This document shows, piece after piece, positions 37,116 to 46,051 of a DNA stretch of 64,000 nt. How positions within the stretch are numbered: the first letter of the stretch is position 1; each line of letters starts with the position of its first letter. The stretch lies in assembly GCF_001625565.1 (NCBI RefSeq), contig NZ_AUXS01000002.1:1-64000 (forward strand), given 5' to 3'. A model generated the notes under the pieces. That model ran no database searches, was not told where the DNA came from, and was given only the letters and a program-made list of their open reading frames with translations. A program made the translations under genes and the position numbers. The DNA is from Pseudoalteromonas luteoviolacea NCIMB 1944 (GTDB taxonomy: Bacteria > Pseudomonadota > Gammaproteobacteria > Enterobacterales > Alteromonadaceae).

Positions 37116-38252
37116 TCACAGCGCTTGGATCCATCGTGAAAGCGCTCTAGATTGGTGCTTTACATTGAAATTCTCTTCTGCATATTTACGTGCATTTTGA
37201 CCAAGTAAATGTCGATGATAGGTACTTAACTGCATAAAAGCAGTTAACATGTTACTCATTGCAGTAATGCTATTTGGGGGGCATTTCATTCCAGTATTAG
37301 AGCTGGTAATTTCCTTACATGCCGCGATATTAGATGTTAGTACAGGCAATCCACTGGCCATCGCTTCTTTTATATAGGTGATATTATCAACTTGCGCGAT
37401 ACTGCCGTTTGAGCAGTAAGGCGAAACAATAGCACTATACTGAGGTAGTTTCTTAAGGATCCATTTTCGAGACTTGTTGCCAAGAAAGTGGACTTTACGA
37501 TTGAGCCTTTTTCGGATCAAGTCACTGACTAAAGCCTTTTTAATCGGTCCTTCCCCAATTATATCTAGCTTTACATCTAATCGTGACGGTAAATCAGCGA
37601 ATGCGCTGAGTATTACCTTTAGCCCCGACTCATCGACAATGTTGCCAATAAATACCAGATGCAGAGCTGTCTTGTTCCTTTCGTATGGCTTGTACTTAGA
37701 GAGATCTAGCCCCCTATTTAGTACTAATGTTTGCTCGTCAGCAGCGAGTCGTTGGCATTCTAGCTCTACCAGGGGTAAGTCACATTGCTCTACGAGCTTT
37801 TGTGTATGTTTCTCTATTCTGCCATACGAAGAGACATCCCAAAAACTTGAAAGTGACGCATCGGCGCATTTGCTACCTAATAAACTAACGTAATAATCGT
37901 GCTGATTAAATATACAATGTAAATGTTGAATATCGAGTTGTTTTAGTTTTTCTGCGAGCATTAAACCTTTTGAAACAAAACTATAAAAATTTTGGCATTT
38001 CAGTTGTTTCCACATAGAATAACAGGTGCCTAAATCTGAGAAGCTTGCAAAAAAAGGCGTTGTTGACAATAGACTCGCCTTTGCCACATACGTTATCGAG
38101 ACAGATTTGTGAAGGTTGCGAATATTTTTATACCTAACAGGTGTCAAGACTGTAACGCGATGACCTATTTCAGCAAGCGCGTTGGCTTCATTTAAGATCA
38201 TCGCCACTGCGTTTGGCTGCTTAGATGTCGTGTATATTCCAATATGCTTCAT
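37116..38252 (-). CDS. Glycosyltransferase, GT4-like
   Basis: About 378 residues from the ATG at 38252, chosen because AAAGG lies 8 bases upstream and the first strand (MKHIGIYTTSK) starts there; a longer frame upstream has no ribosome site. The N-lobe carries ANALAEIGHRVTVLTP, and the C-lobe carries VFIGNIVDESGLKVILSAF, DIIGEGP and EAMASGLPVLTSNIAACKEI, the GT-B/GT4 pattern with the nucleotide-sugar Glu in E-A-M-A-S-G. Probably cytoplasmic and active on envelope or capsular polysaccharide, or on another sugar acceptor. Confidence 0.82.
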   Translation of the reverse strand: MKHIGIYTTSKQPNAVAMILNEANALAEIGHRVTVLTPVRYKNIRNLHKSVSITYVAKASLLSTTPFFASFSDLGTCYSMWKQLKCQNFYSFVSKGLMLAEKLKQLDIQHLHCIFNQHDYYVSLLGSKCADASLSSFWDVSSYGRIEKHTQKLVEQCDLPLVELECQRLAADEQTLVLNRGLDLSKYKPYERNKTALHLVFIGNIVDESGLKVILSAFADLPSRLDVKLDIIGEGPIKKALVSDLIRKRLNRKVHFLGNKSRKWILKKLPQYSAIVSPYCSNGSIAQVDNITYIKEAMASGLPVLTSNIAACKEITSSNTGMKCPPNSITAMSNMLTAFMQLSTYHRHLLGQNARKYAEENFNVKHQSRALSRWIQAL

Positions 38253-38356
38253 TTTACTAACCTTTGTCTGCTGTTTAAGGTTAGTAAACAAAAAACAAGC
38301 CAACTTTAACTTGCTGTTTCTTATGCTGAAAAAATTTTAAAGTGGCTGGGTTGTGC

Positions 38357-38373
38357 AAAATGCGACGCATTTT
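38357..38373. terminator. Hairpin downstream of the GNAT/two-component operon
   Basis: AAAATGCG (38357-38364) and CGCATTTT (38366-38373) form a perfect 8-bp stem around a single A, nested in a longer imperfect stem (TTTAAAGTGGC near 38337 and GCCGCTTTAAA near 38380). It lies 30 bp past the GNAT stop on the minus strand. Confidence 0.5.
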
Positions 38374-38402
38374 TCAATGGCCGCTTTAAAAATGCAATGT
38401 AT

Positions 38403-38855
38403 CTAAGCTTGGTTAATAGTTATCGACATCGGAACAAAGCGAATGCCATTGAATTGTCCCTCTGGCTCAGTTTCGGTAAATCCCTGCTTTTCATAGAAGC
38501 TGCGAGCATTGAGTGATGATCTTAGTGATACTTGCTTACCCTTGGCGTAGCTGAGTAGCTTATCTAATAGTACTTTACCAATACCACTTCCCTGTTGTCC
38601 CTTATCAACGAACAAATGAGTGATGTAGTTCCTTTCTCTGATTGCTGCAAAACCGACCACTCTGTCTTCGTGAATGGCAATAAATGTATTAAAAATTGAT
38701 TGATTCAATGTTGCTTCAAGATCGGGAATGACTCTGTTAATAAACTCCGTTTGACCTTGCTCGCAAAAGTGCGGCAATATGTCGCACTTAGAAACTTCAG
38801 AAACAAGCTGAGAAACGGTGTTGAGATCACTTTTTTGAAATGCTCTTATGTGCAT
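38403..38855 (-). CDS. GNAT-family N-acetyltransferase
   Basis: A 150-residue acetyltransferase. The acetyl-CoA-binding motif A is HLFVDKGQQGSGIGKVLL, and the last strand-helix (SLNARSFYEKQGFTETEPEG) is typical of the family. The gene lies 18 bp downstream of the sensor-kinase gene on the same strand, at the end of the RND/two-component operon. The substrate is unknown; small-molecule or protein acetylation are both possible. Confidence 0.85.
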   Translation of the reverse strand: MHIRAFQKSDLNTVSQLVSEVSKCDILPHFCEQGQTEFINRVIPDLEATLNQSIFNTFIAIHEDRVVGFAAIRERNYITHLFVDKGQQGSGIGKVLLDKLLSYAKGKQVSLRSSLNARSFYEKQGFTETEPEGQFNGIRFVPMSITINQA

Positions 38856-38873
38856 AGCTAAACTCCTTTAGCG

Positions 38874-40265
38874 CTATGATGATGAATTAGGTACAACCCT
38901 ATCATGAAAATAGACTTGAAAGGTAGCCCCACCTAACTCATTGTTACATATAACATCTATCTTAGCATTGTGGGCCGAAACGACTTCATGGACTATGGCT
39001 AAACCTAATCCGCTTCCCGTTAATGTAGACTGCTCCTTACGCCAAAAACGCTCAAATAGTTTAGCTCTATCTTCTTCTTTGATCCCCGGTCCTGAATCTT
39101 TAACGGAAATACGACCGTTAGCCACTTCTACGATAATTTGAGCACCGTCTTGGGCATGTTTTAAGGCGTTTTCAAGTAAGTTCTTCAACATGATGATTAA
39201 TGCTGCTTGATCTCCTATCACCGATGGGTTTTCGTCGATTTCTTCCAAGGCGAGTTCTTTTTTATGGGTCACTGTCAAAGGGCCTAGCAGCATACAAACA
39301 TCTTTAGCAACATCAGTAATATTGACAGGTTTGTGGAGGTAACTGTTTTGGTTTTGTGCTCGCGACAAATCAAGTAACTGCTCTACTACGCGTGTCATAT
39401 AAGAAATGTCGCTCATTAGCTCGCATGCAATTTTATCAGGTACGTTAGCAAGCTCAAGGCGCGTTCTCAGTACTGCTAATGGGGTTTTTAGTTCGTGTGC
39501 TGCGTTTGCAACAAAGCGCTTTTGTTCTTTGAAGCCTTTTTCAACCCTGTCCATGGTGTCATTTAGTGCGTTTACAAGGGGCAGCATTTCACTAGGAACC
39601 CCCTTGTGGTCGAGTCTGCGATCAAGTTGCGCAGGTTCAATACCATCTAGTTCCTCGGCTACCTTGTTGACGGGCTTAACAATTGCTTTTATTGAGACAT
39701 ATCCAACGCATATAAAAATTAGAAATGCGGCAACCATGGTCAGTGTTAGTACTTGTCCGAGCATTGGTAAAACGGCTTCGTTGGCTAACTCCCCTATTAA
39801 GTCGTCTCTGGCAAGGTCGACGTAGAGTTCTTTTCCTTGAACTGATACCGCCATGCGATATCTATCAATGCCATTTGAGAATGAATAACCTTCAGGCAGG
39901 TCCATAGGAAGTGCCAATAAGGCAACGGATGTTTCCAAGTGTGGATTCGAGGTTAGAATCACAGAGTTATTACTTCTATCGATAACTTTGAACGCTAAAT
40001 TGTTAAAAAGCGCGTCATAGCCCCACTTTTTCGCGATATTGCTTGAAGAATAATTGAGCCTGCCCTGAGCGTCAAAGTGCAGGCCATCTGGTATATCCTC
40101 AGCCATACCATGCATACTTTTTTCAACGGCAATATTCGCAAAGTTGATAGAAAATAAGAACAGAATAGCGCCGATTAACGCAAAGACGACTCCTCCCATT
40201 ACCCCGAACAATATAAAAAGCTTGCGAGCTAAAGAGCCTTTTTTAGTAACACCAACTTGATTCAT
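38874..40265 (-). CDS. Membrane sensor histidine kinase
   Basis: A 463-residue kinase. Two transmembrane helices (about residues 15-40 and 170-195) flank a periplasmic domain. A HAMP region follows, then the phospho-acceptor H-box VANAAHELKTPLAVLRTRL and an ATPase domain with the N box LKNLLENALKHA, DSGPGI and GSGLGLAIV. It overlaps the response-regulator gene by 4 bases. It probably senses membrane stress or an amphipathic compound, given the RND operon; this is inference. Resembles QseC/PhoQ-type kinases. Confidence 0.92.
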   Translation of the reverse strand: MNQVGVTKKGSLARKLFILFGVMGGVVFALIGAILFLFSINFANIAVEKSMHGMAEDIPDGLHFDAQGRLNYSSSNIAKKWGYDALFNNLAFKVIDRSNNSVILTSNPHLETSVALLALPMDLPEGYSFSNGIDRYRMAVSVQGKELYVDLARDDLIGELANEAVLPMLGQVLTLTMVAAFLIFICVGYVSIKAIVKPVNKVAEELDGIEPAQLDRRLDHKGVPSEMLPLVNALNDTMDRVEKGFKEQKRFVANAAHELKTPLAVLRTRLELANVPDKIACELMSDISYMTRVVEQLLDLSRAQNQNSYLHKPVNITDVAKDVCMLLGPLTVTHKKELALEEIDENPSVIGDQAALIIMLKNLLENALKHAQDGAQIIVEVANGRISVKDSGPGIKEEDRAKLFERFWRKEQSTLTGSGLGLAIVHEVVSAHNAKIDVICNNELGGATFQVYFHDRVVPNSSS

Positions 40266-40927
40266 GACAATATGTACCCTATTCCACGTATCGTTTTGAT
40301 ATCTGCACTAGAACCTGCTTGTTCAAGCTTTTTTCTTATTCGGTGCATAGCAACTTGAATAGCATTGTCAGTTACCTCGAAACCGAGTGCATATATAGCG
40401 TCATAAATGGCATTTTTACTGACGGTTAAACTGGCGTGGCGTATCATATATTCTAAAATAGCGACCTCTGTTTTACCCATATTGACATTATTATTATCGA
40501 CCATTACCCGCCTAGCCTTGCTGTCTAGCGATATATTTCCTCGGGTCAGTATATTTCCGGAGTATTCAACTGGTCTTCTTAAGATCGCACGAAGCCTTGC
40601 TTTGAGCTCATCAATTGCAAAAGGTTTATTGAGATAGTCGTCAGCACCTAAGTCTAGTCCCTTTATCCTATCTTCAACACCTCCTCGTGCAGTCAATATT
40701 AGAATTGGGATGGGATTTTGCTGTGCTCGCAAATGCCTGATAACGTCAATGCCATCCGTATCGGGGAGCCCTAAATCCAACACCAAAGCATCATATTGCC
40801 AGCCTTCTAAAAGACTTGTCATCTCTTTCGCACAATTGGCAATGTCGGCTGCGTGTCCGTCTTGGAGTAAGGCTTGTTGAATAAATTCGGCAAGCTGAAG
40901 ATTATCTTCTGTGATTAAAATGCGCAT
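40262..40927 (-). CDS. OmpR-family response regulator
   Basis: A 221-residue regulator. Receiver domain with D8, phospho-acceptor D51 in LVLDLGLPDTDG, and LTARGGVEDRIKGLDLGADDYLNKPF. The C-terminal winged helix ends in VAMHRIRKKL and IRGIGYIL, typical of OmpR/PhoB. It sits 18 bp downstream of the RND pump gene and overlaps the kinase gene. It probably activates the mipA-RND operon through the direct repeat at 45862-45879. Confidence 0.93.
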   Translation of the reverse strand: MRILITEDNLQLAEFIQQALLQDGHAADIANCAKEMTSLLEGWQYDALVLDLGLPDTDGIDVIRHLRAQQNPIPILILTARGGVEDRIKGLDLGADDYLNKPFAIDELKARLRAILRRPVEYSGNILTRGNISLDSKARRVMVDNNNVNMGKTEVAILEYMIRHASLTVSKNAIYDAIYALGFEVTDNAIQVAMHRIRKKLEQAGSSADIKTIRGIGYILS

Positions 40928-40945
40928 GGTGGTCGATTATCCTTT

Positions 40946-43900
40946 TTATTGTAAGCTCACATTTATTCGATTTTTATACCGATTTGGTTCAATTAACCAA
41001 CTCATTAATATTGGCATAATATACAACATCATCAATGTCGAGCTTATTAATCCACCTATAACAGTCCAAGCCAGTGGAGGCCATAACGGGCTTTCTCCAG
41101 ATGTGAGAGGTAACATGCCAATAATGGTGGTTATAGTGGTCAACATAATAGCCCTTAGCCGATTTGAAACTGCAAGCCTTATTGCTGCATCTTTATTGTG
41201 GCCATCAATTATACCTTCTATTGATTTTTCTATGAGTAATATAGCGGTATTTACCACAATCCCCACCAGTGCGAGTATGCCTAGCAGTGACATAAAACCA
41301 AAAGGAACTCCTACTAAGGACAGCATTATTGGCGCACCAACTATACTAAAAGGAATAGTCATCATAACCAATACAGTTAATTTGTATGAATTAAATTGCA
41401 GAATAAGGGCAATGAACAGCAGTATTATTCCAGCGGGTAGCGCTAGTAATAACGCGCTATTTGCCTCTTGAGATTCTTCTAGCTCTCCGCCAAACTGCAA
41501 AGTGACGCCATGCTTTTTAGCAATGGCAAGTAATGCTGGCTGGAGTGATTCAAGTAATATGCTCTCATCAGTGCCTGATGTAACGTCAGATAGTATCCGA
41601 AGCTCTTCGCGGCCATTTCGACGTGTTTCAACGGCCTTTTCACCGACCAGTTGCGCGTTTACAAACGCTGAAATAGGTAAAAATTGATTCTTATGGTCAA
41701 CGACTTGTGTCGACATAATGCGCTCTACAGTTTGATTTGAGCTGGTATCTTGCAGCAGTAATGTTATGGGTTCTGTTTTAAAAGTTAAGTCGCTAAGGTG
41801 TAGCCCTGTTCCTTGCCATGCAAGATAATCGGCTAATGCACTCTCGTTTAGCCCCACCTGTTTCAACGATTGCTGTTCAATCAGCATGCTCAATTGCACT
41901 ACGCCGTAGCTGTAGTCTCTTCGAACATGTGCGGTGTCAGTTTGTTCGTTTAACAACATAAATACGTTTTCGGCAGCTTTGAGGTTTGCTTCTGTTTGAT
42001 TGCTTATAAGCCTTATCTCGATGGGACTTTCGATTGGCGGCCCTTGGCCAAATTCTCTGGCAAGTATCAAAGCGCCGTCGAAAGCTTGGGGCAACAAAGT
42101 ATTGAACTGCTCTACTACTTCTCCAACAATAGTTTCCTCTGTGACCTCAAAAACGACCCTAGCAATATGGCTTTCTCCAGGTTGTTGAACAAGGTTGTAA
42201 TAAAAGCGTGGGCCTGATGAGCCGCTAAAAGTGAGCGTTTGGGTTACGAAATCGAGTGTTTGAATATATTGGCTTATTTGCTGCGCAAGGTTTGCCGTCT
42301 TGGTTATATCGCTTCCCAGCGGCAGTTGAATATCAACATAGCCTTGGTTTCGATTTGTTTTTGGAAAAAACTCGCCGGTCGCGGATGGTAATAAAGGGAT
42401 CAAAATCAGAACGCCTAGCATGACAATGATGACAGTTTTGGGGTTTGCTAAGGAAAATTGCGCAATGCGATTTCCGATGACGGAAAACTGACTTTGCCTT
42501 TTTGCTGACTCATGGCGACTCTGAAATAGACAGTTTGCCATAACTGGTACGAATGAAAGTGCTATAAGATAACTTAAACTGATACAAAGAATAACTAGGA
42601 TTGGGATCGTTGATATAAAGTCGGCGACGCTACCTTTTGCCAGCAACATGGGAAGAAAAGCTGCAATGGTAGTAATTGTCGCGGTTGCTAAAGGTTTGTA
42701 AAGGTCCTTTACAGCTAGCTTACTGGCTTCTAAATGGCTTTTCCCTTTATCCATTAGCTGTAAGATCTTTTCTGCCATAACGATGCTGTTGTCCACCATA
42801 AGACCCAGAGAAATTACCAATCCTGCTATTGTCATTTGATGTAAAACACCACCAGCTGCGGTAAAAAAACCAAGGGCAGACAATGCGATTGCAGGAATTG
42901 TGACAACCACGACAATAGCTGTTCTGACAGACATCAGTAAAATTAAGATAACAGCTACGGCAATGCATCCAGTTGCCAAGGAGTTGAGCAAGTCAGATTT
43001 CCGTTTTTTTGTCCATTTAGGTTGAAACAAAACGATTTTTGCGGGGTTATTGGCAAACCTCAGATTGAATTCTTCTACGACTTGCCTGATTGCATCTCCC
43101 ACTTCTGTAACTCTAACAGTATTTGCAGGAAGCGAAATTGCTAAACCGACCACTCGTTGCCCATTAACCATAAACTGCTCTGGTGCTATTGGGTTTGGGC
43201 GATAATAAATATCAGCGATGGTCGAAAGAGATACTGGATTTGCATTATCAAGGGACACTTGACTATTCTTGATATCATCGATTGATTGAAGTCTTCCCAA
43301 AGGGTTGGTGTTGGTTGTTATTCCACCAGCTTGGAAACTCGCTCCACGCCCAGAAGTGCTTGAAAGCCTTTGGGCAATTTGTTCTGGCGTTACACCAAAC
43401 TCTTGCATAGCCTTTAGGGTGTAATCAATTACGATCTGCTCATGGGGATCGCCAACGAGATTTACACTACGAATAGTTGAAAGTTGCTCCAATTCGGTTC
43501 TAAGCTCAATGGCTAATGCCCTCTTTGCCAATATATCACTTGGTTGTGTGATAGCGATTACGATGCCTTGCGTATCCTGTGCTCTGTCCACAATGTTGGC
43601 AGAAATGCCTAGCATGTCACTTTGTTTACTTGTTATATCGTCTTTTATTCGCTCCCATACCGTATCGGTGTCATAAATATGTTCGTGTAGCTCGATGTTA
43701 ATCACCGCGTTACCGTTTTTAATACGAGACTGATAGGTGCTCACTTCATCAATATTGCTCAAGGTACGCTCCAAAGGCACAACAGCGGCATCTCTAAGTT
43801 GTGCAATGGTCATATTGGGCGCTGTGAGTGAGACAAAACCGTTACGGTAGGGAAATTGAGGGTCTTCTTGCTCGCTTGCACTGAACCAACCCGCAAACCC

Positions 43901-43978
43901 AACCAGTGCAAGGATAAAGACTATACCCACGATGAGGCGTGGGTTTTGATACCAGTAATGTTTAACGCTATCACTCAC
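40946..43978 (-). CDS. RND efflux pump permease
   Basis: A 1010-residue inner-membrane pump of the RND superfamily with twelve helices in the 1+6+5 arrangement. The first helix is VGIVFILALVGFAGWF. The central block GLVISLGLMVDNSIVMAEKI carries the transmembrane-4 Asp, and the C-terminal block GILALVGIVVNTAILLIEK matches segments 10-11. GTG start overlaps the adaptor stop by 8 bases, with GGAGG upstream. It works with the adjacent adaptor and an outer-membrane channel; the neighbouring MipA-like protein is not a TolC. Substrate range unknown. Confidence 0.92.
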   Translation of the reverse strand: MSDSVKHYWYQNPRLIVGIVFILALVGFAGWFSASEQEDPQFPYRNGFVSLTAPNMTIAQLRDAAVVPLERTLSNIDEVSTYQSRIKNGNAVINIELHEHIYDTDTVWERIKDDITSKQSDMLGISANIVDRAQDTQGIVIAITQPSDILAKRALAIELRTELEQLSTIRSVNLVGDPHEQIVIDYTLKAMQEFGVTPEQIAQRLSSTSGRGASFQAGGITTNTNPLGRLQSIDDIKNSQVSLDNANPVSLSTIADIYYRPNPIAPEQFMVNGQRVVGLAISLPANTVRVTEVGDAIRQVVEEFNLRFANNPAKIVLFQPKWTKKRKSDLLNSLATGCIAVAVILILLMSVRTAIVVVVTIPAIALSALGFFTAAGGVLHQMTIAGLVISLGLMVDNSIVMAEKILQLMDKGKSHLEASKLAVKDLYKPLATATITTIAAFLPMLLAKGSVADFISTIPILVILCISLSYLIALSFVPVMANCLFQSRHESAKRQSQFSVIGNRIAQFSLANPKTVIIVMLGVLILIPLLPSATGEFFPKTNRNQGYVDIQLPLGSDITKTANLAQQISQYIQTLDFVTQTLTFSGSSGPRFYYNLVQQPGESHIARVVFEVTEETIVGEVVEQFNTLLPQAFDGALILAREFGQGPPIESPIEIRLISNQTEANLKAAENVFMLLNEQTDTAHVRRDYSYGVVQLSMLIEQQSLKQVGLNESALADYLAWQGTGLHLSDLTFKTEPITLLLQDTSSNQTVERIMSTQVVDHKNQFLPISAFVNAQLVGEKAVETRRNGREELRILSDVTSGTDESILLESLQPALLAIAKKHGVTLQFGGELEESQEANSALLLALPAGIILLFIALILQFNSYKLTVLVMMTIPFSIVGAPIMLSLVGVPFGFMSLLGILALVGIVVNTAILLIEKSIEGIIDGHNKDAAIRLAVSNRLRAIMLTTITTIIGMLPLTSGESPLWPPLAWTVIGGLISSTLMMLYIMPILMSWLIEPNRYKNRINVSLQ

Positions 43979-45053
43979 CTTCCACCTCCAGTACTGCCAT
44001 CAGGTTGCGATTTATTTTTGTCTCTGGTGTGGTGTCAAATTGAATCTCATCTAAGCTAACCTGAGCAGAGACTAGTAAATTGTCGCCTCTGCTACCTTGC
44101 ACTTGAACTTTATAGAAAGCGTGGGATTTATCTAGCATGTAGCTATTGCCATGCGGACCAAACCGAACAGCGCTAGAGTGAACGCTGTATATGACATTGT
44201 CTGTAGCATTGATTTTTAATTGGGCTGTTAGACCTAATAGCTCGGGCGTAGTCTCTGCAATATGAACTGTAATTTTGAACAAAGAAGGACCCAGCTTACT
44301 TGGGATCGCTTTTTCAGCAACTGTCGCAGCTATACTTTTATTAAGTGCACCTATGTGGATCGGTACTTCTACGCCGGCTAAAAGTGTCATGGCATCTCGT
44401 TCAGGTATTAAAAATTCAATTTTGAATACCCCTGTTTCTTCAACCCGCACAATAGGTACCGACGAAGATACAAATTGTCCTTCTCTGGCATACAGTGCTG
44501 CTACAACGCCGTCGTGAGGCGCGTAAATAGATATATCATCGAGTAGATTATTAGCCTCCGTTAACTGTGCCTTCATTTGTCGAACCTTTTCCTGTGCCAC
44601 TTGTGCTGTTTTTTGTGCGTATTCAAGCTGTGCTTCAGAGGACAAACCTTTTGCTCGCAAGTCTGTAACTCTTTGGTACTCGCTTATTGCCTCTTCGGAG
44701 GCTGCCTGCGCAGCGCTTAAGGTTGCCTTTTTCTCTAGAACTTGAGTACTTAATTTAGGAGAGTATAGCCGTGCGATGAGGTCTCCTTGATTGACAAGTT
44801 GACCCTCCTTTACAGCAATCCGTTCGACGCGACCGCTATTGAATAGCGCCATGTCGTACCCCCTATTACTTTGCACTTTTCCATAAAACACTTTGCTTGG
44901 TGATGGCACTTGTATTGCGCTGACCGTTGGCTGAACAGAAGGGCTAGATTCATCCTCATTAGTTGCTTGTGGGGCTTGACTACACCCTGTTACAGCTAAT
45001 AACGCGCAGAAAAAGGCTGGGCCATATTTCGACAAAGTAGGCTTAAAATACAT
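43971..45053 (-). CDS. RND periplasmic adaptor (membrane-fusion) lipoprotein
   Basis: About 360 residues from the ATG at 45053, chosen because the signal and lipobox (AVTGC) start there and GGGG lies 7 bases upstream. It overlaps the MipA gene by 11 bases. Order: lipoyl-like half (ERIAVKEGQLVNQGDLIARLY), an alpha-helical hairpin (residues about 100-170), second lipoyl half (ISIYAPHDGVVAALYAREGQFV), then the beta-barrel domain. A classic HlyD/AcrA-type adaptor linking the pump to an outer-membrane channel. Lipid-anchored in the inner membrane. Confidence 0.9.
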   Translation of the reverse strand: MYFKPTLSKYGPAFFCALLAVTGCSQAPQATNEDESSPSVQPTVSAIQVPSPSKVFYGKVQSNRGYDMALFNSGRVERIAVKEGQLVNQGDLIARLYSPKLSTQVLEKKATLSAAQAASEEAISEYQRVTDLRAKGLSSEAQLEYAQKTAQVAQEKVRQMKAQLTEANNLLDDISIYAPHDGVVAALYAREGQFVSSSVPIVRVEETGVFKIEFLIPERDAMTLLAGVEVPIHIGALNKSIAATVAEKAIPSKLGPSLFKITVHIAETTPELLGLTAQLKINATDNVIYSVHSSAVRFGPHGNSYMLDKSHAFYKVQVQGSRGDNLLVSAQVSLDEIQFDTTPETKINRNLMAVLEVEGE

Positions 45054-45786
45054 AGACATACCCCAACAGCAGTTGGAATGTGCCAGATTTATCGATAAGT
45101 GGGGAGTCCTTGATTGTTGTATCAAATGACATGTAGCTAACATCAGCTTTAATCATATGATTTTGTCCGAAAAACCAATCACTGTTGATCCCGATTTCTA
45201 GGTTGGTAGCGCTGTCAACTTCGTAAAATGAGCGGTTGGCAGTAGCCTCTGACTGTTTTACACCATAGTAATAATCAGTTAGGTCCTTACTTGCAAAATT
45301 GGCTGCAATGTAAGGCTTGATTTGACCCTTATTGAATCTGAAGGGGACGCCATAAGTTAATGTAGCCTCGTATCCTTTATGAGTGCTGCTTGCATCCTGT
45401 GTGTATTTTATCGCAAATTCACCAAAGTCAGTGTCAAACTCAGCTTCGAGACCTAAATCGAAGCTCATGTCTCTGTCTTCCATGCCCTTAAATAGATCAC
45501 TGTCATCTTGTTCGTAACCATCTAGTCGCATCATGCCAATCGCCGAAATCTCAAATGATTCGTTACGATAAAAAGTATAGGATGCATAAGGCCCGAGTAG
45601 CCTGAAGTCACCGTATTCAATCGCAATTGCAGGAACGAACTGAGTTTCGTTTCCGACATCCTTATACCCTTCATCTTGGGTGATAAGCGCGCCACCTAAG
45701 CCAATCTTTAGTTCACTATCTTCTTCTGATTGAGCTTGGTAACTCACTGCGATTGTTAGCGCTAGCAAAAATTTGGAAAGTTTCAT
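45043..45786 (-). CDS. MipA/OmpV-family outer-membrane protein
   Basis: A 247-residue beta-barrel. Signal peptide cleaved near YQAQSEE. The start of the mature part (LKIGLGGALITQDEGYKDVGNETQFVPAIAIEYGDFRLLGPYASYTFY) is typical of MipA/OmpV, and the final residue after aromatic strands is Phe (YVYVF), the usual outer-membrane insertion signal. First gene of the RND operon. In other bacteria such proteins are linked to peptide or antibiotic resistance or to scaffolding murein enzymes. AAGGA lies before the ATG. Confidence 0.9.
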   Translation of the reverse strand: MKLSKFLLALTIAVSYQAQSEEDSELKIGLGGALITQDEGYKDVGNETQFVPAIAIEYGDFRLLGPYASYTFYRNESFEISAIGMMRLDGYEQDDSDLFKGMEDRDMSFDLGLEAEFDTDFGEFAIKYTQDASSTHKGYEATLTYGVPFRFNKGQIKPYIAANFASKDLTDYYYGVKQSEATANRSFYEVDSATNLEIGINSDWFFGQNHMIKADVSYMSFDTTIKDSPLIDKSGTFQLLLGYVYVF

Positions 45787-45861
45787 ATATAGTCCTTAAA
45801 AGTTTTGTCTTGGTGACGTTTTGTTTTAAAAGTTGTCTCTACAAGGCAAACAATAATTCAG

Positions 45862-45879
45862 GAAACTTTCTCGAAACTT
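45862..45879 (-). promoter_or_regulatory. Candidate OmpR-type response-regulator binding site
   Basis: On the minus strand AAGTTTC occurs twice, at 45879-45873 and 45868-45862, spaced by 11 bp centre to centre, about one helical turn. OmpR/PhoB-type regulators bind such heptamer direct repeats. It lies about 75-95 bp upstream of the mipA start. This fits autoregulation by the response regulator encoded in the same operon. Inference from spacing only. Confidence 0.5.
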
Positions 45880-45998
45880 ACAAAGTGGTAATTTATTAGC
45901 CTATTACGGAGTTACTTATATTGATGGGTTGATACAGGCATTTTTGAAGTTTGCTCAAAAAAGGGAGAAGTTTTCTAGCATTGAGCTTAATAATTGAA

Positions 45999-46030
45999 AA
46001 TGACAATGGGGCAAATATACCATTGTCATT
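45999..46030. terminator. Hairpin downstream of the gene at 46052-47179
   Basis: AATGACAATGG (45999-46009) pairs with CCATTGTCATT (46020-46030): an 11-bp perfect stem. It lies 21 bp past the stop of the minus-strand gene. The run after it on that strand is T-rich but broken. Confidence 0.6.
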
Positions 46031-46051
46031 AGGTTTTGATGTATACGAGAC

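Noticed and set aside
43856..44059. Small frame across the pump/adaptor junction
   Set aside because: Opposite strand to the well-supported overlapping operon genes; no coding signal of its own.
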